Below, one piece after another: positions 25,231-34,510 of a stretch of DNA of 64,000 nt. The stretch is from Polyangiaceae bacterium (GTDB taxonomy: Bacteria; Myxococcota_A; Polyangia; Polyangiales; Polyangiaceae). Position 1 is the stretch's first letter, and every line of letters begins with the position of its first letter. Where the stretch lies: assembly GCA_020633205.1 (NCBI GenBank), contig JACKEB010000018.1, positions 299,234 to 363,233 on the forward strand. Reading direction: 5' to 3'. The notes under the pieces were generated by a model that was not told where the DNA came from, did not search any database, and was given only the letters and a program-made list of their open reading frames with translations. The position numbers were made by a program, and so were the translations under genes.

Positions 25231-26739
25231 ATGTCGGTCGCAAAGCTGAACGGGCGTAGGAAAGAGGCGGGCTTGCCGCTGATTCGGTTCGAGCTTCGGC
25301 GACTCTCCGAGGAGGACGTTCAAGATCTGCGGGACGCCTACGCCGCCGCCTACGAGATCAGCGAGATCGCCGTGGGTGATTCCCGTGGCTACACGGCGGT
25401 GGCGCGCGGCCATGGCTACGATCAAGACCTGTGTCACTCCGACGACCGTGTCTTCCTCACCTGGCACCGCGCGTACGTCTACGTGATGGAGCGCACGCTC
25501 AATTCCGCGCTGAAATGGAAGCGACGGGACGAGTCCCTCGAGCTGACGCTGCCCTTCTGGGACTGGACCAGCTTCGATGCTGGCAGGGACGCGCCGAATG
25601 GGCTGCCCAAGGTGGTGAACGACGCGACGTATGCGGATGCCCAAGGGGTGCAGGTCTCTAACCCGCTGTTCAGCGCGAAGAGTCTATATCGGGTGGCGAG
25701 CCAGAACCTGCAGGGGCAGGAGCAGTTCACCCAGCGCTTCGCGGATCGCTTTCGTGACTCCGTCGATCAGCTGAAGGACGACGTCGAGCGTTACCTCTCG
25801 AATCCCGACTATGCGCGCTTCTCCTCGGACCTGAACTTCGGTGCTCACGGCGCGATTCACGTGCGCGTGGGCGGTGCAGGCCCGACGTCACCGCTGCCCG
25901 GGCGCTCAGGCGATATGGCCTCGGTCGTTTCCGCGGCGTACGACCCGATCTTTTGGTTGCACCACTCGATGATCGACAAGATCTGGTTCGACTGGCAGCA
26001 GACCCACGGCAACTCGACGGTGCCTCAGCACGTGCTCGACACGGTGGTGTACAACGGCTTCGTCGGTCGTCAGCTGCTCGATGCCGAGCGCGAGCTGCGT
26101 TACATCTACTCGGACGAGGACGTCGAGGCGGCAGAAGAGGTGGGCGCGACGATGCCCGTCCCGGCTGCGCCGCCGGTTGCGGTAGCCGTGCCTGATGTCG
26201 TTGCGACCCCCGACGTGGTTGCTCCGCCAGATCCCGGAGGAAATGCTGCTCCTCCTCCAGCAGGCGCAGCACCGCCGCCGCCTCCCGTGGACCTGTATCC
26301 CATCTTGGACATCGGCAGCCTGAAGGGCGGGTTCCGGCGCGCGCAGCTGGACTTTCACCAGCTGCACCCCCCCAAGCGCTCGTTCGAGATCTTGGCCTTC
26401 ATCAACAACCCGGATGCGACCGAGCAGACACCTTGCACGGATCCAAGCTACGCCGGGCGCTTGATGTTGTTTGGTCATGGGGACTGTCACGGTGCCCGCG
26501 GTCACTGCAACCCGCGCATGGCCGAGCGCGGCGACTACGACTTGCGGCCGGATCATCCGTTGCGCTTCAGCAAGACGAAGTTTCAAATCGACATCACTCG
26601 AGGCTTGCGTCGTGAGCTAGCCAACGCAGCCAGCCTGCCGCTCCCGGTGAAGGTCACGCTGATCACGGTAGATGCGGAGGGCAATGCGGTGCCGCAAGAT
26701 TCCGTGCGGTACAAAGGGGTGTCACTCTCGACACGCTGA
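25231..26739 (+). CDS. Tyrosinase / polyphenol oxidase with C-terminal domain
   Basis: 502 aa from ATG 25231 (GGGGAGA 9 bases upstream; an in-frame ATG at 25216 is weaker). Type-3 copper site: CuA ligands in ARGHGYDQDLCHSDD and VFLTWHRAYVYVME, CuB ligands in FGAHGAIHVRVGG and DPIFWLHHSMIDKIWFDWQ. A Pro/Ala-rich linker (residues about 310-355) leads to a 140-residue jelly-roll-like domain (FEILAFINN, LMLFGHGDCHGARGHC) analogous to the lid or shielding domain of polyphenol oxidases. Oxidises mono- or diphenols to quinones (melanin or cross-links). No signal peptide is visible. Confidence 0.92.
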   Translation: MSVAKLNGRRKEAGLPLIRFELRRLSEEDVQDLRDAYAAAYEISEIAVGDSRGYTAVARGHGYDQDLCHSDDRVFLTWHRAYVYVMERTLNSALKWKRRDESLELTLPFWDWTSFDAGRDAPNGLPKVVNDATYADAQGVQVSNPLFSAKSLYRVASQNLQGQEQFTQRFADRFRDSVDQLKDDVERYLSNPDYARFSSDLNFGAHGAIHVRVGGAGPTSPLPGRSGDMASVVSAAYDPIFWLHHSMIDKIWFDWQQTHGNSTVPQHVLDTVVYNGFVGRQLLDAERELRYIYSDEDVEAAEEVGATMPVPAAPPVAVAVPDVVATPDVVAPPDPGGNAAPPPAGAAPPPPPVDLYPILDIGSLKGGFRRAQLDFHQLHPPKRSFEILAFINNPDATEQTPCTDPSYAGRLMLFGHGDCHGARGHCNPRMAERGDYDLRPDHPLRFSKTKFQIDITRGLRRELANAASLPLPVKVTLITVDAEGNAVPQDSVRYKGVSLSTR

Positions 26740-26830
26740 GGCGCGTCTGCGCGGCTCTTGGGCGGTAGCCGCTTCGAGGGACGAGTGGTAGATTCTTTGC
26801 TTCGGGTGTGTCGTGATCTTGCGAGTGCCA

Positions 26831-27175
26831 ATGCCCAGCCACGTCCCTGCCAGAGGTGCCGATCTGCGCCTCGGGTTTCAGCGCATTCCGCCGCGCTCGT
26901 GCATCTTGCAGCCGCGGCTGGTGGACGCTCAGGGCGCGCTCATCTGCACGCTGCGGGAGTTGACGCTGTACGGCAGAGGTGAGGGATCCCAGGCGCGCGA
27001 GCGGGCCTATGTGAGCGTGCCGCTAGATCCAGCGACCTGGGCGGACCTCCCCCGCCGCGTGCATCAGCCCAAGCCCACTTGGATCGAAATCTGCGTGCTC
27101 GAGCTCGATGGGAGCGCAGTCAACGAGGCGGGATTCTTGGACTTAGTGGAAGAGCGCCTGTTCGAACGCGGATAG
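26831..27175 (+). CDS. Small hypothetical protein next to tyrosinase
   Basis: 114 aa from ATG 26831 (a GTG at 26813 is also possible). Beta-rich with conserved-looking strands (LRLGFQRIPPRSCILQPRLV, LICTLRELTLYGR, WIEICVLELDGSAV) and an acidic C-terminus. No family recognised. It follows the tyrosinase after 91 bp on the same strand, so a caddie or maturation role is conceivable, but there is no His-rich copper-donor motif to support it. Confidence 0.5.
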   Translation: MPSHVPARGADLRLGFQRIPPRSCILQPRLVDAQGALICTLRELTLYGRGEGSQARERAYVSVPLDPATWADLPRRVHQPKPTWIEICVLELDGSAVNEAGFLDLVEERLFERG

Positions 27176-27259
27176 TCAGGCTCCGTCCCTCGACCTAGCC
27201 GTGAGTTTTTCCGCGCATCTGGAGATCCCGCTGCCAACAGCCACGTAGAAGGCTCTGAT

Positions 27260-28711
27260 ATGCGCCTGACACACCTCGTGGGATTGTCGTTCGTCTGCAT
27301 GTTTTCAACCAGCGCCGGGGTGTGGGCCTTGACCCCCGCCGACGCTGTGGGGGCCGAGGGAGCCAACGTGCCGCTCACCGTCGCCGCTCCCGAGGAGGAA
27401 GCTCAGGCGGTGCCGTTGGTGTCGAAGCCCGGCACCTTGAGCTTCGAGGCCCGGCTCGGCCACCAGCAACTTCCGTCCGGCGTCGCCAACCGCTCTTTCG
27501 TGTCGGTGCAGGTCAGTGCACCTGACACCGCGCCTGGCATCGCCAAGCAGCCGCTGAACCTCGCCATCGCCATCGACCGCAGCGGTTCGATGAAAGGTGT
27601 GCGGCTGACCAACGCGGTCAACGCGGCGCGCGCGATGGTGCAGCGGCTACGCGATGGAGACGCGGTCAGCATCGTCAGCTACAACACCCAGACGGAGATC
27701 CTCGCGGATAGCACCACCATCGACGGCTCGAGTCGTGCGCGCTTGATGGACTCGCTCGATCGCATCACCGCTCAGGGGGACACCTGCATCTCCTGCGGCC
27801 TCGAGGAGTCGATGCGCCTCTTGCAGAAGCGCAGCAACATGGTCGACCGCATCTTGCTGCTGTCCGACGGTCAGCCGACGAGTGGCCTGCGTAGCGTTGC
27901 AGATTTCCGCAGCTTGGCGTCGCGCAGCGCGCGCATGGACTGTGCGATCAGCTCGATTGGCATCGACGTCGACTACAACGAGACGCTACTGATGGCCCTC
28001 GCCACCGGCACCAACGGGCGCCACCACTTCGCGGAGCAGGCGAAGGACTTGGGCCAGGTGTTCGACACCGAGCTTGCTTCCCTGCAGAGCACCGTCGCAG
28101 ACGCCGCGGAGGTGGAGCTGGTGCTGGCTCCCGGCGTGCGCCTGCAAAAGATCTACGATCGCGCGTTCCGTCAGGAAGGTGACCGCGTCTTCGTTTCCCT
28201 GGGGAGCTTCGCAACGAAGGACGTGAAGACCGTGCTCGCCGAGGTCGAGGTCCCGGCAGGTGCGGATGGCACGCGTCCGATAGCCCAGGTGAACCTCGGC
28301 TACACCGATCTGATGCGAGGTGGAGCCAGCAAGACCGAGGCGGCGCTCAGCACCGCGCTCCTCACCGGGATCGCACCGAAGCTCGATCCCATCGTGGAGG
28401 CCCGCGTTGCACGCGCTGGCACCGCGGACAGCCTGACCCGCGCCAACGTGTTGTTCGGCAACGGCGACGTGGACGCTGCCAAGCGCGAGCTGCGGCGGCA
28501 AATCGACGACCTGAGTAACCGCGCCAAGGCCCCGGCTCCCAAACGCGCCAAGGCCGACATCGATCGCCAGCTGAGCGATCTGAAGGCCACTCAGACCGAC
28601 TTCGAGGACGCCGAGCTGGATGCTCCCGCACCCGCCGCCGCTGCCAAGACCCGCGATGGCAAGGCCAGCCAAAAGAAGACCGGCGGTCGCGTGCTGTTGA
28701 ACACCCTCTGA
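27260..28711 (+). CDS. Exported von Willebrand factor A-domain protein
   Basis: 483 aa with signal peptide (LVGLSFVCMFSTSAGVWA). The vWA domain (residues about 90-270) has an intact MIDAS: LAIAIDRSGSMKGVR, a Thr in GDTCISCGLEE, and RILLLSDGQPTSGLR. A beta-sandwich-like region and a helical, Lys/Ala-rich C-terminus follow, typical of the YfbK/inter-alpha-trypsin-like group. Metal-dependent ligand binding in the periplasm or at the surface. Unlike the vWA-like protein at 9054, this MIDAS is complete. Confidence 0.9.
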   Translation: MRLTHLVGLSFVCMFSTSAGVWALTPADAVGAEGANVPLTVAAPEEEAQAVPLVSKPGTLSFEARLGHQQLPSGVANRSFVSVQVSAPDTAPGIAKQPLNLAIAIDRSGSMKGVRLTNAVNAARAMVQRLRDGDAVSIVSYNTQTEILADSTTIDGSSRARLMDSLDRITAQGDTCISCGLEESMRLLQKRSNMVDRILLLSDGQPTSGLRSVADFRSLASRSARMDCAISSIGIDVDYNETLLMALATGTNGRHHFAEQAKDLGQVFDTELASLQSTVADAAEVELVLAPGVRLQKIYDRAFRQEGDRVFVSLGSFATKDVKTVLAEVEVPAGADGTRPIAQVNLGYTDLMRGGASKTEAALSTALLTGIAPKLDPIVEARVARAGTADSLTRANVLFGNGDVDAAKRELRRQIDDLSNRAKAPAPKRAKADIDRQLSDLKATQTDFEDAELDAPAPAAAAKTRDGKASQKKTGGRVLLNTL

Positions 28712-28860
28712 GCGCCTCATAACGCGACACCGGCATCGCCTGTCGTTCCTCAGCGGCACCTAGCCTAGCCTTGGTAGTCGAGCTAAAAGGGTCTCGTTTG
28801 CGGGGCTCGTGGCCGGCTTTGGGAAGGTCGCGCAGGTTTCCGCACGTAAGTGAGGATAAT

Positions 28861-30150
28861 ATGGCTTTGCGCGCGACGTCTGAGGGTTGGTTTTTGGGGG
28901 TGAGGCGAGGCGTTTTTGCTCTTGGCCTGGCTGCGGGCGCCGTGGGCTGCCAAGCCAGCGCCTCGGGAAGTTTCAACGTCGATAGCTCTGCGGACGCCAA
29001 GGCTCAGGCGGATGCCGACGCATCTCTGGATGCGCAGGCCGGGTCGGAGGAACCGAAGGTCACGCCGGTCGAGGTGGCCAGGATCGGTCGTTTCCGCAAG
29101 GTTGACGGCAAGCTGAACTACAGCGGCAACATCGAGTTCGAGTACAACAAGGCCAATCTGCGCAGTGATGAGGGCACCCAGTCCACCCTCAAGGAGCTGG
29201 TCGACTACCTGAAGAAGTACCCCGACGTGAAGCTCGAGATCGAGGGGCACACCGACTCGCGAGGTAGCGACCGCTACAATAAAGATCTCTCGGAGCGTCG
29301 CGCGGCCAGCCTGCGCAAATGGCTGATCTCGAGCGGCATCGATGAACAGCGCCTCACGAGCGTAGGTTATGGAGAGAGCAAGCCCCAGGTTCCGGAACCC
29401 GACGCCTGCCTCAACAAGACCCCGGACGACACCAGCCAGTGCGAGGAGCCGTGGCAGCGGAACCGCCGCGTGGTGTTCGCCATCACCGCCGGTGCCGAGA
29501 CGATCCCCGAGGAACCAGTCGCAACCCCTGCACCTGCCCCAGCGCCAGAGCCGGAGCCGGAACCCGAGCCCACTCCAGCGCCGGAGCCGAAGCCGTCTTG
29601 TCCCACCAACTTGGTTGGCTTCCACATCAACGCGCTTGGCCCCAACTCGTTCTTCGGCGCTGAAGCGGCGTGGCAGCCCTTGTGCTGGCTCGAAGTGAGC
29701 GGCGGCCTGTACTACGGCTTTGCCAAGTTCACCGAGGATGCCGCCGGCGCCGAGGCCAAGGCGACCGCCCACAAGTTCAACATCCCGGTGAGGGGTCGCG
29801 TGTGGTTCATGGACACCCACAGCTTGATCGCTGAGCTCGGCGTGCTGGGCGCCCACTACCGCATCAATGGCCACGAAGAGAACGCACCTGGGGAGTTCGA
29901 CTACGAGCGCACCAGCACGCATCTAGGCGGCTTTCTTGGGCTTGGCTATGGCTACCGCTCAGAGGCACCCTGGCGCATCGCGGCCGTGATCGGTGGCCTG
30001 GTGCAGACAGGCGACATGGACGGCTCGAGCACGACGTCCAATCTGCCCGCCGCGACGTCTCAAGCACTCAGCGCGGCCTTCGACTCGGACGGTAACGACC
30101 TGCTCGACCCGAAGCTCTACGGCGAGATCTCGTTCGGCTTGCTCTGGTGA
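28861..30150 (+). CDS. OmpA-domain lipoprotein with the barrel-like region at the C-terminus
   Basis: 429 aa from ATG 28861 with lipobox AAGAVGC (the frame opens 90 bp earlier without a signal). The peptidoglycan-binding OmpA domain is at residues 85-215 (IEFEYNKANLRSDEGTQS, VKLEIEGHTDSRGSDRYN, LSERRAASLRKWLISSG, NRRVVFAI), then a Pro/Glu linker (PAPEPEPEPEPTPAPEP) and a 170-residue region of amphipathic strands (LEVSGGLYYGFAKF, LGGFLGLGYGYRSE, GEISFGLLW). This order is reversed relative to OmpA. Its last 34 bp overlap the convergent antiporter gene. Confidence 0.85.
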   Translation: MALRATSEGWFLGVRRGVFALGLAAGAVGCQASASGSFNVDSSADAKAQADADASLDAQAGSEEPKVTPVEVARIGRFRKVDGKLNYSGNIEFEYNKANLRSDEGTQSTLKELVDYLKKYPDVKLEIEGHTDSRGSDRYNKDLSERRAASLRKWLISSGIDEQRLTSVGYGESKPQVPEPDACLNKTPDDTSQCEEPWQRNRRVVFAITAGAETIPEEPVATPAPAPAPEPEPEPEPTPAPEPKPSCPTNLVGFHINALGPNSFFGAEAAWQPLCWLEVSGGLYYGFAKFTEDAAGAEAKATAHKFNIPVRGRVWFMDTHSLIAELGVLGAHYRINGHEENAPGEFDYERTSTHLGGFLGLGYGYRSEAPWRIAAVIGGLVQTGDMDGSSTTSNLPAATSQALSAAFDSDGNDLLDPKLYGEISFGLLW

Positions 30151-31487
30151 TCGGCGGGACGCGCGCCTGCGCTCTCTCCCGCCCGATCCAAAGCAAGCTT
30201 GAACAAGATCGGGCCACACACCTCGTTGATGGCGACCGTGGCGACCACGAGCGCCGCGAAACCCGCTCCGGCTTCGGGGAAAGCGCGTTGAATTACGACG
30301 GCGAGCCCCAAGGTCAAGCCCGCTTGCGATACCAGCCCTGACCAACCCCAGCGTCGGATGACGTCCGTGTCCCCCGCCCAGCGCGCCCCCACTCGACTTG
30401 CGATCCACGTGGAAACAGCGCGGCCTACCGCCAGGGTGACGGCTACCGGCCAGAGCGACGCGAGCAACGGCAAATCGAGGTGAGCGCCCGCGGTGGCGAA
30501 GAACAGTACGAAGACCACGCTGCCCGTGCGCTCTACTCCGTGCAGGAGCTTCTCCCCTTGCTCGGAGAAGTTCTCGACTACGAACCCTGCGGAAATAAAT
30601 GTGAGCAAGGGATCGAGATGGATGTAGCGCAGGCCCTCCGTAAACACGAACCCCAGCAGCAGCAACACGATCAAGAGCTGCTTGTTTACCAGACGCAGGT
30701 AGGCCGCGAGGATCAAGCCCAGCGTGGTCCCCAGGGAGACGCTCCCCAGGATTTCGTGGCCGAGCGCGCTGAGCGCGTCGAGGGAAAACTCCGCTCCGGG
30801 AATGATCAACGGTCGCGCAATCAGCAGCACACCTGCCAGCATCACCACCACGACGACGTCGGAAGCCATGATGAAGGTGAGGGAGAAGCGCGCGAGCGGT
30901 CCCTTGGCCTGGGTCTGGGCGAGGATGCCGAGGCACGCCGACGGACTGCGGCTGACGCTCAGCACCGCCCACAACATGGCGAGACCGATCAGCGCCTTGA
31001 CGTTGAGTGCTTTTGCGAATGGCAGGTAGCGCGAGCAGGCGAGGAACACACCCGTCATGAGGGTGAAGACGACCAGGCTCTGCGCCAACGTCGCGAACCC
31101 CACGCTGCGGGCTGTGCTACGCAGGAGTGACGTCTTGAGCTCGGCGCCACCGGCAAGTGCGATCAGCGCCAAGGCCAAGGTATTGACCGGGCTCAGGCGC
31201 TCCACGGTGTGATGGTCGACCAAGTGCAACACATGGGGGCCGACCAACACGCCGACCGCCAGGTACCCAGAGAGGTGCGGTAGGCCCAGCGGCTCGAGCA
31301 ACTCTGAGAGCAGCAAGCCACCGATCACCAAGAGGCCAATCGCCGCGATGGTCGCGGCGCCGGGATCGATCTGGTGGGATGCATAGCGACTCGAGGCGTA
31401 GGCGACGCCGAGCATCGTCGCCAGGCCCACGAGTTGCGCTAGTCGCGCGAGGCCGGAAGGCTTGAGCGCGGCCGTATGGGCACTCAC
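30117..31487 (-). CDS. CPA2-type cation:proton antiporter
   Basis: 456 aa, about 12 membrane segments. Family signs include SELLEPLGLPHLSGYLAVGV, VGPHVLHLVDHHTVERLSP, LIALAGGAELKTSLLR, and the ion-path region (ASDVVVVVMLAGVLL) and LLTFISAGFVVENFSEQGE. KefB/NapA-like proteins exchange K+ or Na+ for H+ across the inner membrane; no TrkA-N regulatory domain is attached. ATGA overlap (4 bp) with the upstream antiporter. Its 3' end overlaps the convergent OmpA gene. Confidence 0.88.
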   Translation of the reverse strand: MSAHTAALKPSGLARLAQLVGLATMLGVAYASSRYASHQIDPGAATIAAIGLLVIGGLLLSELLEPLGLPHLSGYLAVGVLVGPHVLHLVDHHTVERLSPVNTLALALIALAGGAELKTSLLRSTARSVGFATLAQSLVVFTLMTGVFLACSRYLPFAKALNVKALIGLAMLWAVLSVSRSPSACLGILAQTQAKGPLARFSLTFIMASDVVVVVMLAGVLLIARPLIIPGAEFSLDALSALGHEILGSVSLGTTLGLILAAYLRLVNKQLLIVLLLLGFVFTEGLRYIHLDPLLTFISAGFVVENFSEQGEKLLHGVERTGSVVFVLFFATAGAHLDLPLLASLWPVAVTLAVGRAVSTWIASRVGARWAGDTDVIRRWGWSGLVSQAGLTLGLAVVIQRAFPEAGAGFAALVVATVAINEVCGPILFKLALDRAGESAGARPADHQSKPNEISP

Positions 31488-32710
31488 GGCAGCTGTGCTC
31501 CGGGTGTGAGGGGAGCCGCACTGCCCTGGGAGTCATCGCTGATCTCGCCCTTTTTTCGCAGGCTGCGCTTGAGCGCCGTGGTTCCGATCAGCTCACCGAC
31601 GAAGGAACTCAGTACACAGGCCGTGAGTACCGCGCCACCTATATCCGCCGGGAATCGGATGTAGACCAGGAGTCCCACGCACACTGACATCGCGCCTGCA
31701 GGTGTCGTGGCGAGCCCAAGGCTGGCTCCGCTCCCACGCGCCTCCTTGCGTAGCGTGAGCAAGGCGCCTCCAATCCCTCTGCTTGCGAGCCGCGCGAAGA
31801 GGGCCGCGCCGACCAGGAGCCAGATGTGACCTGACAACCTGAGGTCGATCAGCGCGCCGGCGAGGAGCAACAGGGGTGGGAGGACCAATCGCTCGGAGTC
31901 CCCCATCATCGCCCTCAGCTCGACACCTCGTCTCGAGACGTTCGCCAGGGCCACCCCGAAGGCGAACATCAGCGTCAGCGGCGAAAGCTGCAAGTGAGTC
32001 GAGATCCCAATACCAAGCAGAGCGGCACCCAAGATCAAGCCCCAGGTTTCATCCGTGCGGAGATGCCGACCCATCAGCGTGGCGGTGACCGTGCCGAGTC
32101 CCGCGCCTGCGCCGATGGTGATGCCCAGTTGCGTCCAGAGGCTCCAGCCTGGGCTACTCGGGGCGAAGCACAGCAAGATCGCCGTCCCCACGATTGGAAA
32201 CAGATCATCCGCGTCAGCGACGTCCGAGAGCAAGTCCGTGAGCGGACCGCTGGCGTTGTGGCGCTCGCTGACCATGCGCACCGCGTGGCGGGTCGTTTCC
32301 GAAAGGCAAATGGCCTGACCGAGCGCCAGCGGCAGGAGGGTTGACAAGCTCTGATGCAAGACCCGAACACCAACCCACATCACCGCCGCGAACGCGGCGC
32401 CGCTCGAAAGCACACCGAGCGCCACCCCGATCAGCGCAGAGCCGGTAACGATGCGCCGCTCTCCTACGACCCCGTAGTCCACGCCCACGACCACGCAGAG
32501 CCAACCCAAGGCGGCGAGCATGAGCGGCTGAAAGGTGAGCACGCTCTCGCGAGGCACGGCGCTCAGGAAGTGCGGCCCCAGCACGACTCCGAGGAGCAAG
32601 TACTCGGCGCCCGAGGGCAAGCCATAGCCTCGCGCCTTGCCCGAGCCGAGGAGCATGCTGCCCGCGTAGGCGAACAACAGCAAGCCGAGCAACAGCCACA
32701 CGCCAGTCAC
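31484..32710 (-). CDS. Second Na+/H+ exchanger-like membrane protein
   Basis: 408 aa, 11-12 hydrophobic segments (LLGLLLFAYAGSMLL, YLLLGVVLGPHFLSAVP, ALIGVALGVLSSGAAFAAV, LTLMFAFGVALANVSRRGVE). VADADDLFPIVGTAILL holds paired Asp in the position of the antiporter ion site. More divergent than its downstream neighbour; the two could act as a heteromeric pair (inference from 4-bp overlaps at both ends). Confidence 0.8.
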   Translation of the reverse strand: MTGVWLLLGLLLFAYAGSMLLGSGKARGYGLPSGAEYLLLGVVLGPHFLSAVPRESVLTFQPLMLAALGWLCVVVGVDYGVVGERRIVTGSALIGVALGVLSSGAAFAAVMWVGVRVLHQSLSTLLPLALGQAICLSETTRHAVRMVSERHNASGPLTDLLSDVADADDLFPIVGTAILLCFAPSSPGWSLWTQLGITIGAGAGLGTVTATLMGRHLRTDETWGLILGAALLGIGISTHLQLSPLTLMFAFGVALANVSRRGVELRAMMGDSERLVLPPLLLLAGALIDLRLSGHIWLLVGAALFARLASRGIGGALLTLRKEARGSGASLGLATTPAGAMSVCVGLLVYIRFPADIGGAVLTACVLSSFVGELIGTTALKRSLRKKGEISDDSQGSAAPLTPGAQLP

Positions 32711-34266
32711 GGCCGAAGCTCCTTGAAGTCGATCTTTGCTTCTTCCAGCGCGTGGGCGACGCGCTCCAAATGGAGAGCTTTTCCGGCTGAATCCAAGCCG
32801 TTGAAGGTCAGGACGTAGACGGTGCTGTGCTCCGAGACTTCCTGGACGCTCGCGCTAGTATCCGGGTGGATTTGTTGGGCGACGTGGGTGAGTAGACTAA
32901 CGCCTTCCGTGGTTGGCGTGGCACGAGGCAAGGTGACCCTCAGCGTCGCCGGACTCGCTGCGAGACGCCGAATCGGGCGTGTCAGAGTCAACAGGTGAGG
33001 GACGCGAACCGTTGTGTCGGCGTTCGTTGCGACATCGAGGTCTAGCAGCCCGAGTCGGGTGATCCGCCCGGCAACCCCGTCAGTTTCCACCAGCTCTCCG
33101 AGCTTGAGGCGTCGCCCAAACACGGTCACGCTGCCGACGAGTGCGGTCGCAAGCAACGGCACGGCCGCCAAGCCGATCGAAACCAGGAGCACCGTGCCCG
33201 AGCGTGCGAGCGCACCCTCGGAGTCGCCAGTGATCACCGGAGCCGCAAACACCAGCGTGGCGATCACCAGGCCGCCGCGCACCATCAGGCCGACGGGGCG
33301 AGCGAAGTCTCGCGGTAGCCACGCAACGTGGCTCTCTCCTCGACTCACGTTGTCGAAGAAGAGACCCACGAAGCGCAGCGTCAACGCCACGGCCAGCAGC
33401 GCCGTCAACGCGACGACGAACAGTGGAAGCGACGCGACGAGGCGCGCCATCAGCTCGGAAAGCGGGGTGAGCAGCACACCCGTGAGGCGCTTGGTGTACC
33501 CACGAGTGGACTCGAACAGCGACAAGCTGACGACCACCCACAAGTAGAGCAAGCCCCCTTGGCCGACTCGCCGCAGGACGCCCAGCGAGAGTTCTAGGCT
33601 CGTGCGTAACAGTGCGGGGCCAGCGAGCTCGATGCGTTGCAGGCGCAGCGCGGGCACTCGCGACGGGTTCTCTTCGAGCCAGACGTGGCCTCGCGCCGCA
33701 AGCTCGCTCACCTTCCGCATCAGGTAGAACGCGACGAGGCCCAGAAAGACCACCAGAGAGATCGAGAACACCCCATGAGCGACATTGCTGCGCCGCTTCT
33801 CCTGGTCGAAGACCGCGCGCATGCGCGCGACTGCGGCCGCGCCGAACTCGTCTAGGTTCGAGTCCCCGGCGGCGAGCGAGTCTTCCTTGGTCAACAAGAT
33901 CAGTGGTTCATCAACAAATAGGATCAGCGTCCCTTCGGGGCGAGATTCCGTACGGATATCGCTGCTGGTGTGATCCTCGAACCCCGCGTCCAAGGCCTTG
34001 CTAGCAGCTTGAGCTCGCTCCATGGCCGAACGCCCGGCGCGAGGGCGCAGTACCTTGAACACCTCCGCGCCCCTCAGGGTGATCGCCGCCGACCGACTCT
34101 GGGAGTCGGTGCGCGGTGTGCTGGCTGGCGGTGCGGAGGGAGCGCTGCTCGGGGTCTGGGCCAGCGCCAGCGCGGACGGGGCACCGATGTAGAACAGCCA
34201 AGCGAGTGCCAACGCCCAGAGCAATCGCCCCGAACGGGTCGCCAGCCAACAGGCGCACCGCCGCAC
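32707..34266 (-). CDS. MscS-family mechanosensitive channel with N-terminal periplasmic domain
   Basis: 519 aa with a signal-like N-terminus (LLWALALAWLFYIGAPSALA), a periplasmic segment to about residue 155, and several membrane helices. The MscS pore helix and beta domain are in VLLVSIGLAAVPLLATALVG, KLGELVETDGVAGRITRLGL and NADTTVRVPHLL. The C-terminal alpha/beta domain ends DFKELRP. Releases osmolytes on hypo-osmotic shock. First gene of an operon with two antiporters, which together suggests an osmotic and ionic balance module. Confidence 0.88.
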   Translation of the reverse strand: MRRCACWLATRSGRLLWALALAWLFYIGAPSALALAQTPSSAPSAPPASTPRTDSQSRSAAITLRGAEVFKVLRPRAGRSAMERAQAASKALDAGFEDHTSSDIRTESRPEGTLILFVDEPLILLTKEDSLAAGDSNLDEFGAAAVARMRAVFDQEKRRSNVAHGVFSISLVVFLGLVAFYLMRKVSELAARGHVWLEENPSRVPALRLQRIELAGPALLRTSLELSLGVLRRVGQGGLLYLWVVVSLSLFESTRGYTKRLTGVLLTPLSELMARLVASLPLFVVALTALLAVALTLRFVGLFFDNVSRGESHVAWLPRDFARPVGLMVRGGLVIATLVFAAPVITGDSEGALARSGTVLLVSIGLAAVPLLATALVGSVTVFGRRLKLGELVETDGVAGRITRLGLLDLDVATNADTTVRVPHLLTLTRPIRRLAASPATLRVTLPRATPTTEGVSLLTHVAQQIHPDTSASVQEVSEHSTVYVLTFNGLDSAGKALHLERVAHALEEAKIDFKELRP

Positions 34267-34510
34267 GCCCCAAGCGTGCTCGGGTGGCTTCCGCGTGCAA
34301 GCACGGAAATTCGCCGATAACAGGCTTGGTCGGTAGTGCGCGTGCCGTGCGCCCTTGTTGCTATTTCGCCCCGTGTTTTACGAGGCGAGAACACAATTCT
34401 GCCTTTTCACTGCGCAAGACCTGCGACGCTCCGCTATCCAGGCATCGATTGCCAAACGCGAAAGTCGGGGCCGCGCGTACAACCGGCGCGTGCTTGATAG
34501 GGGGAGACAC

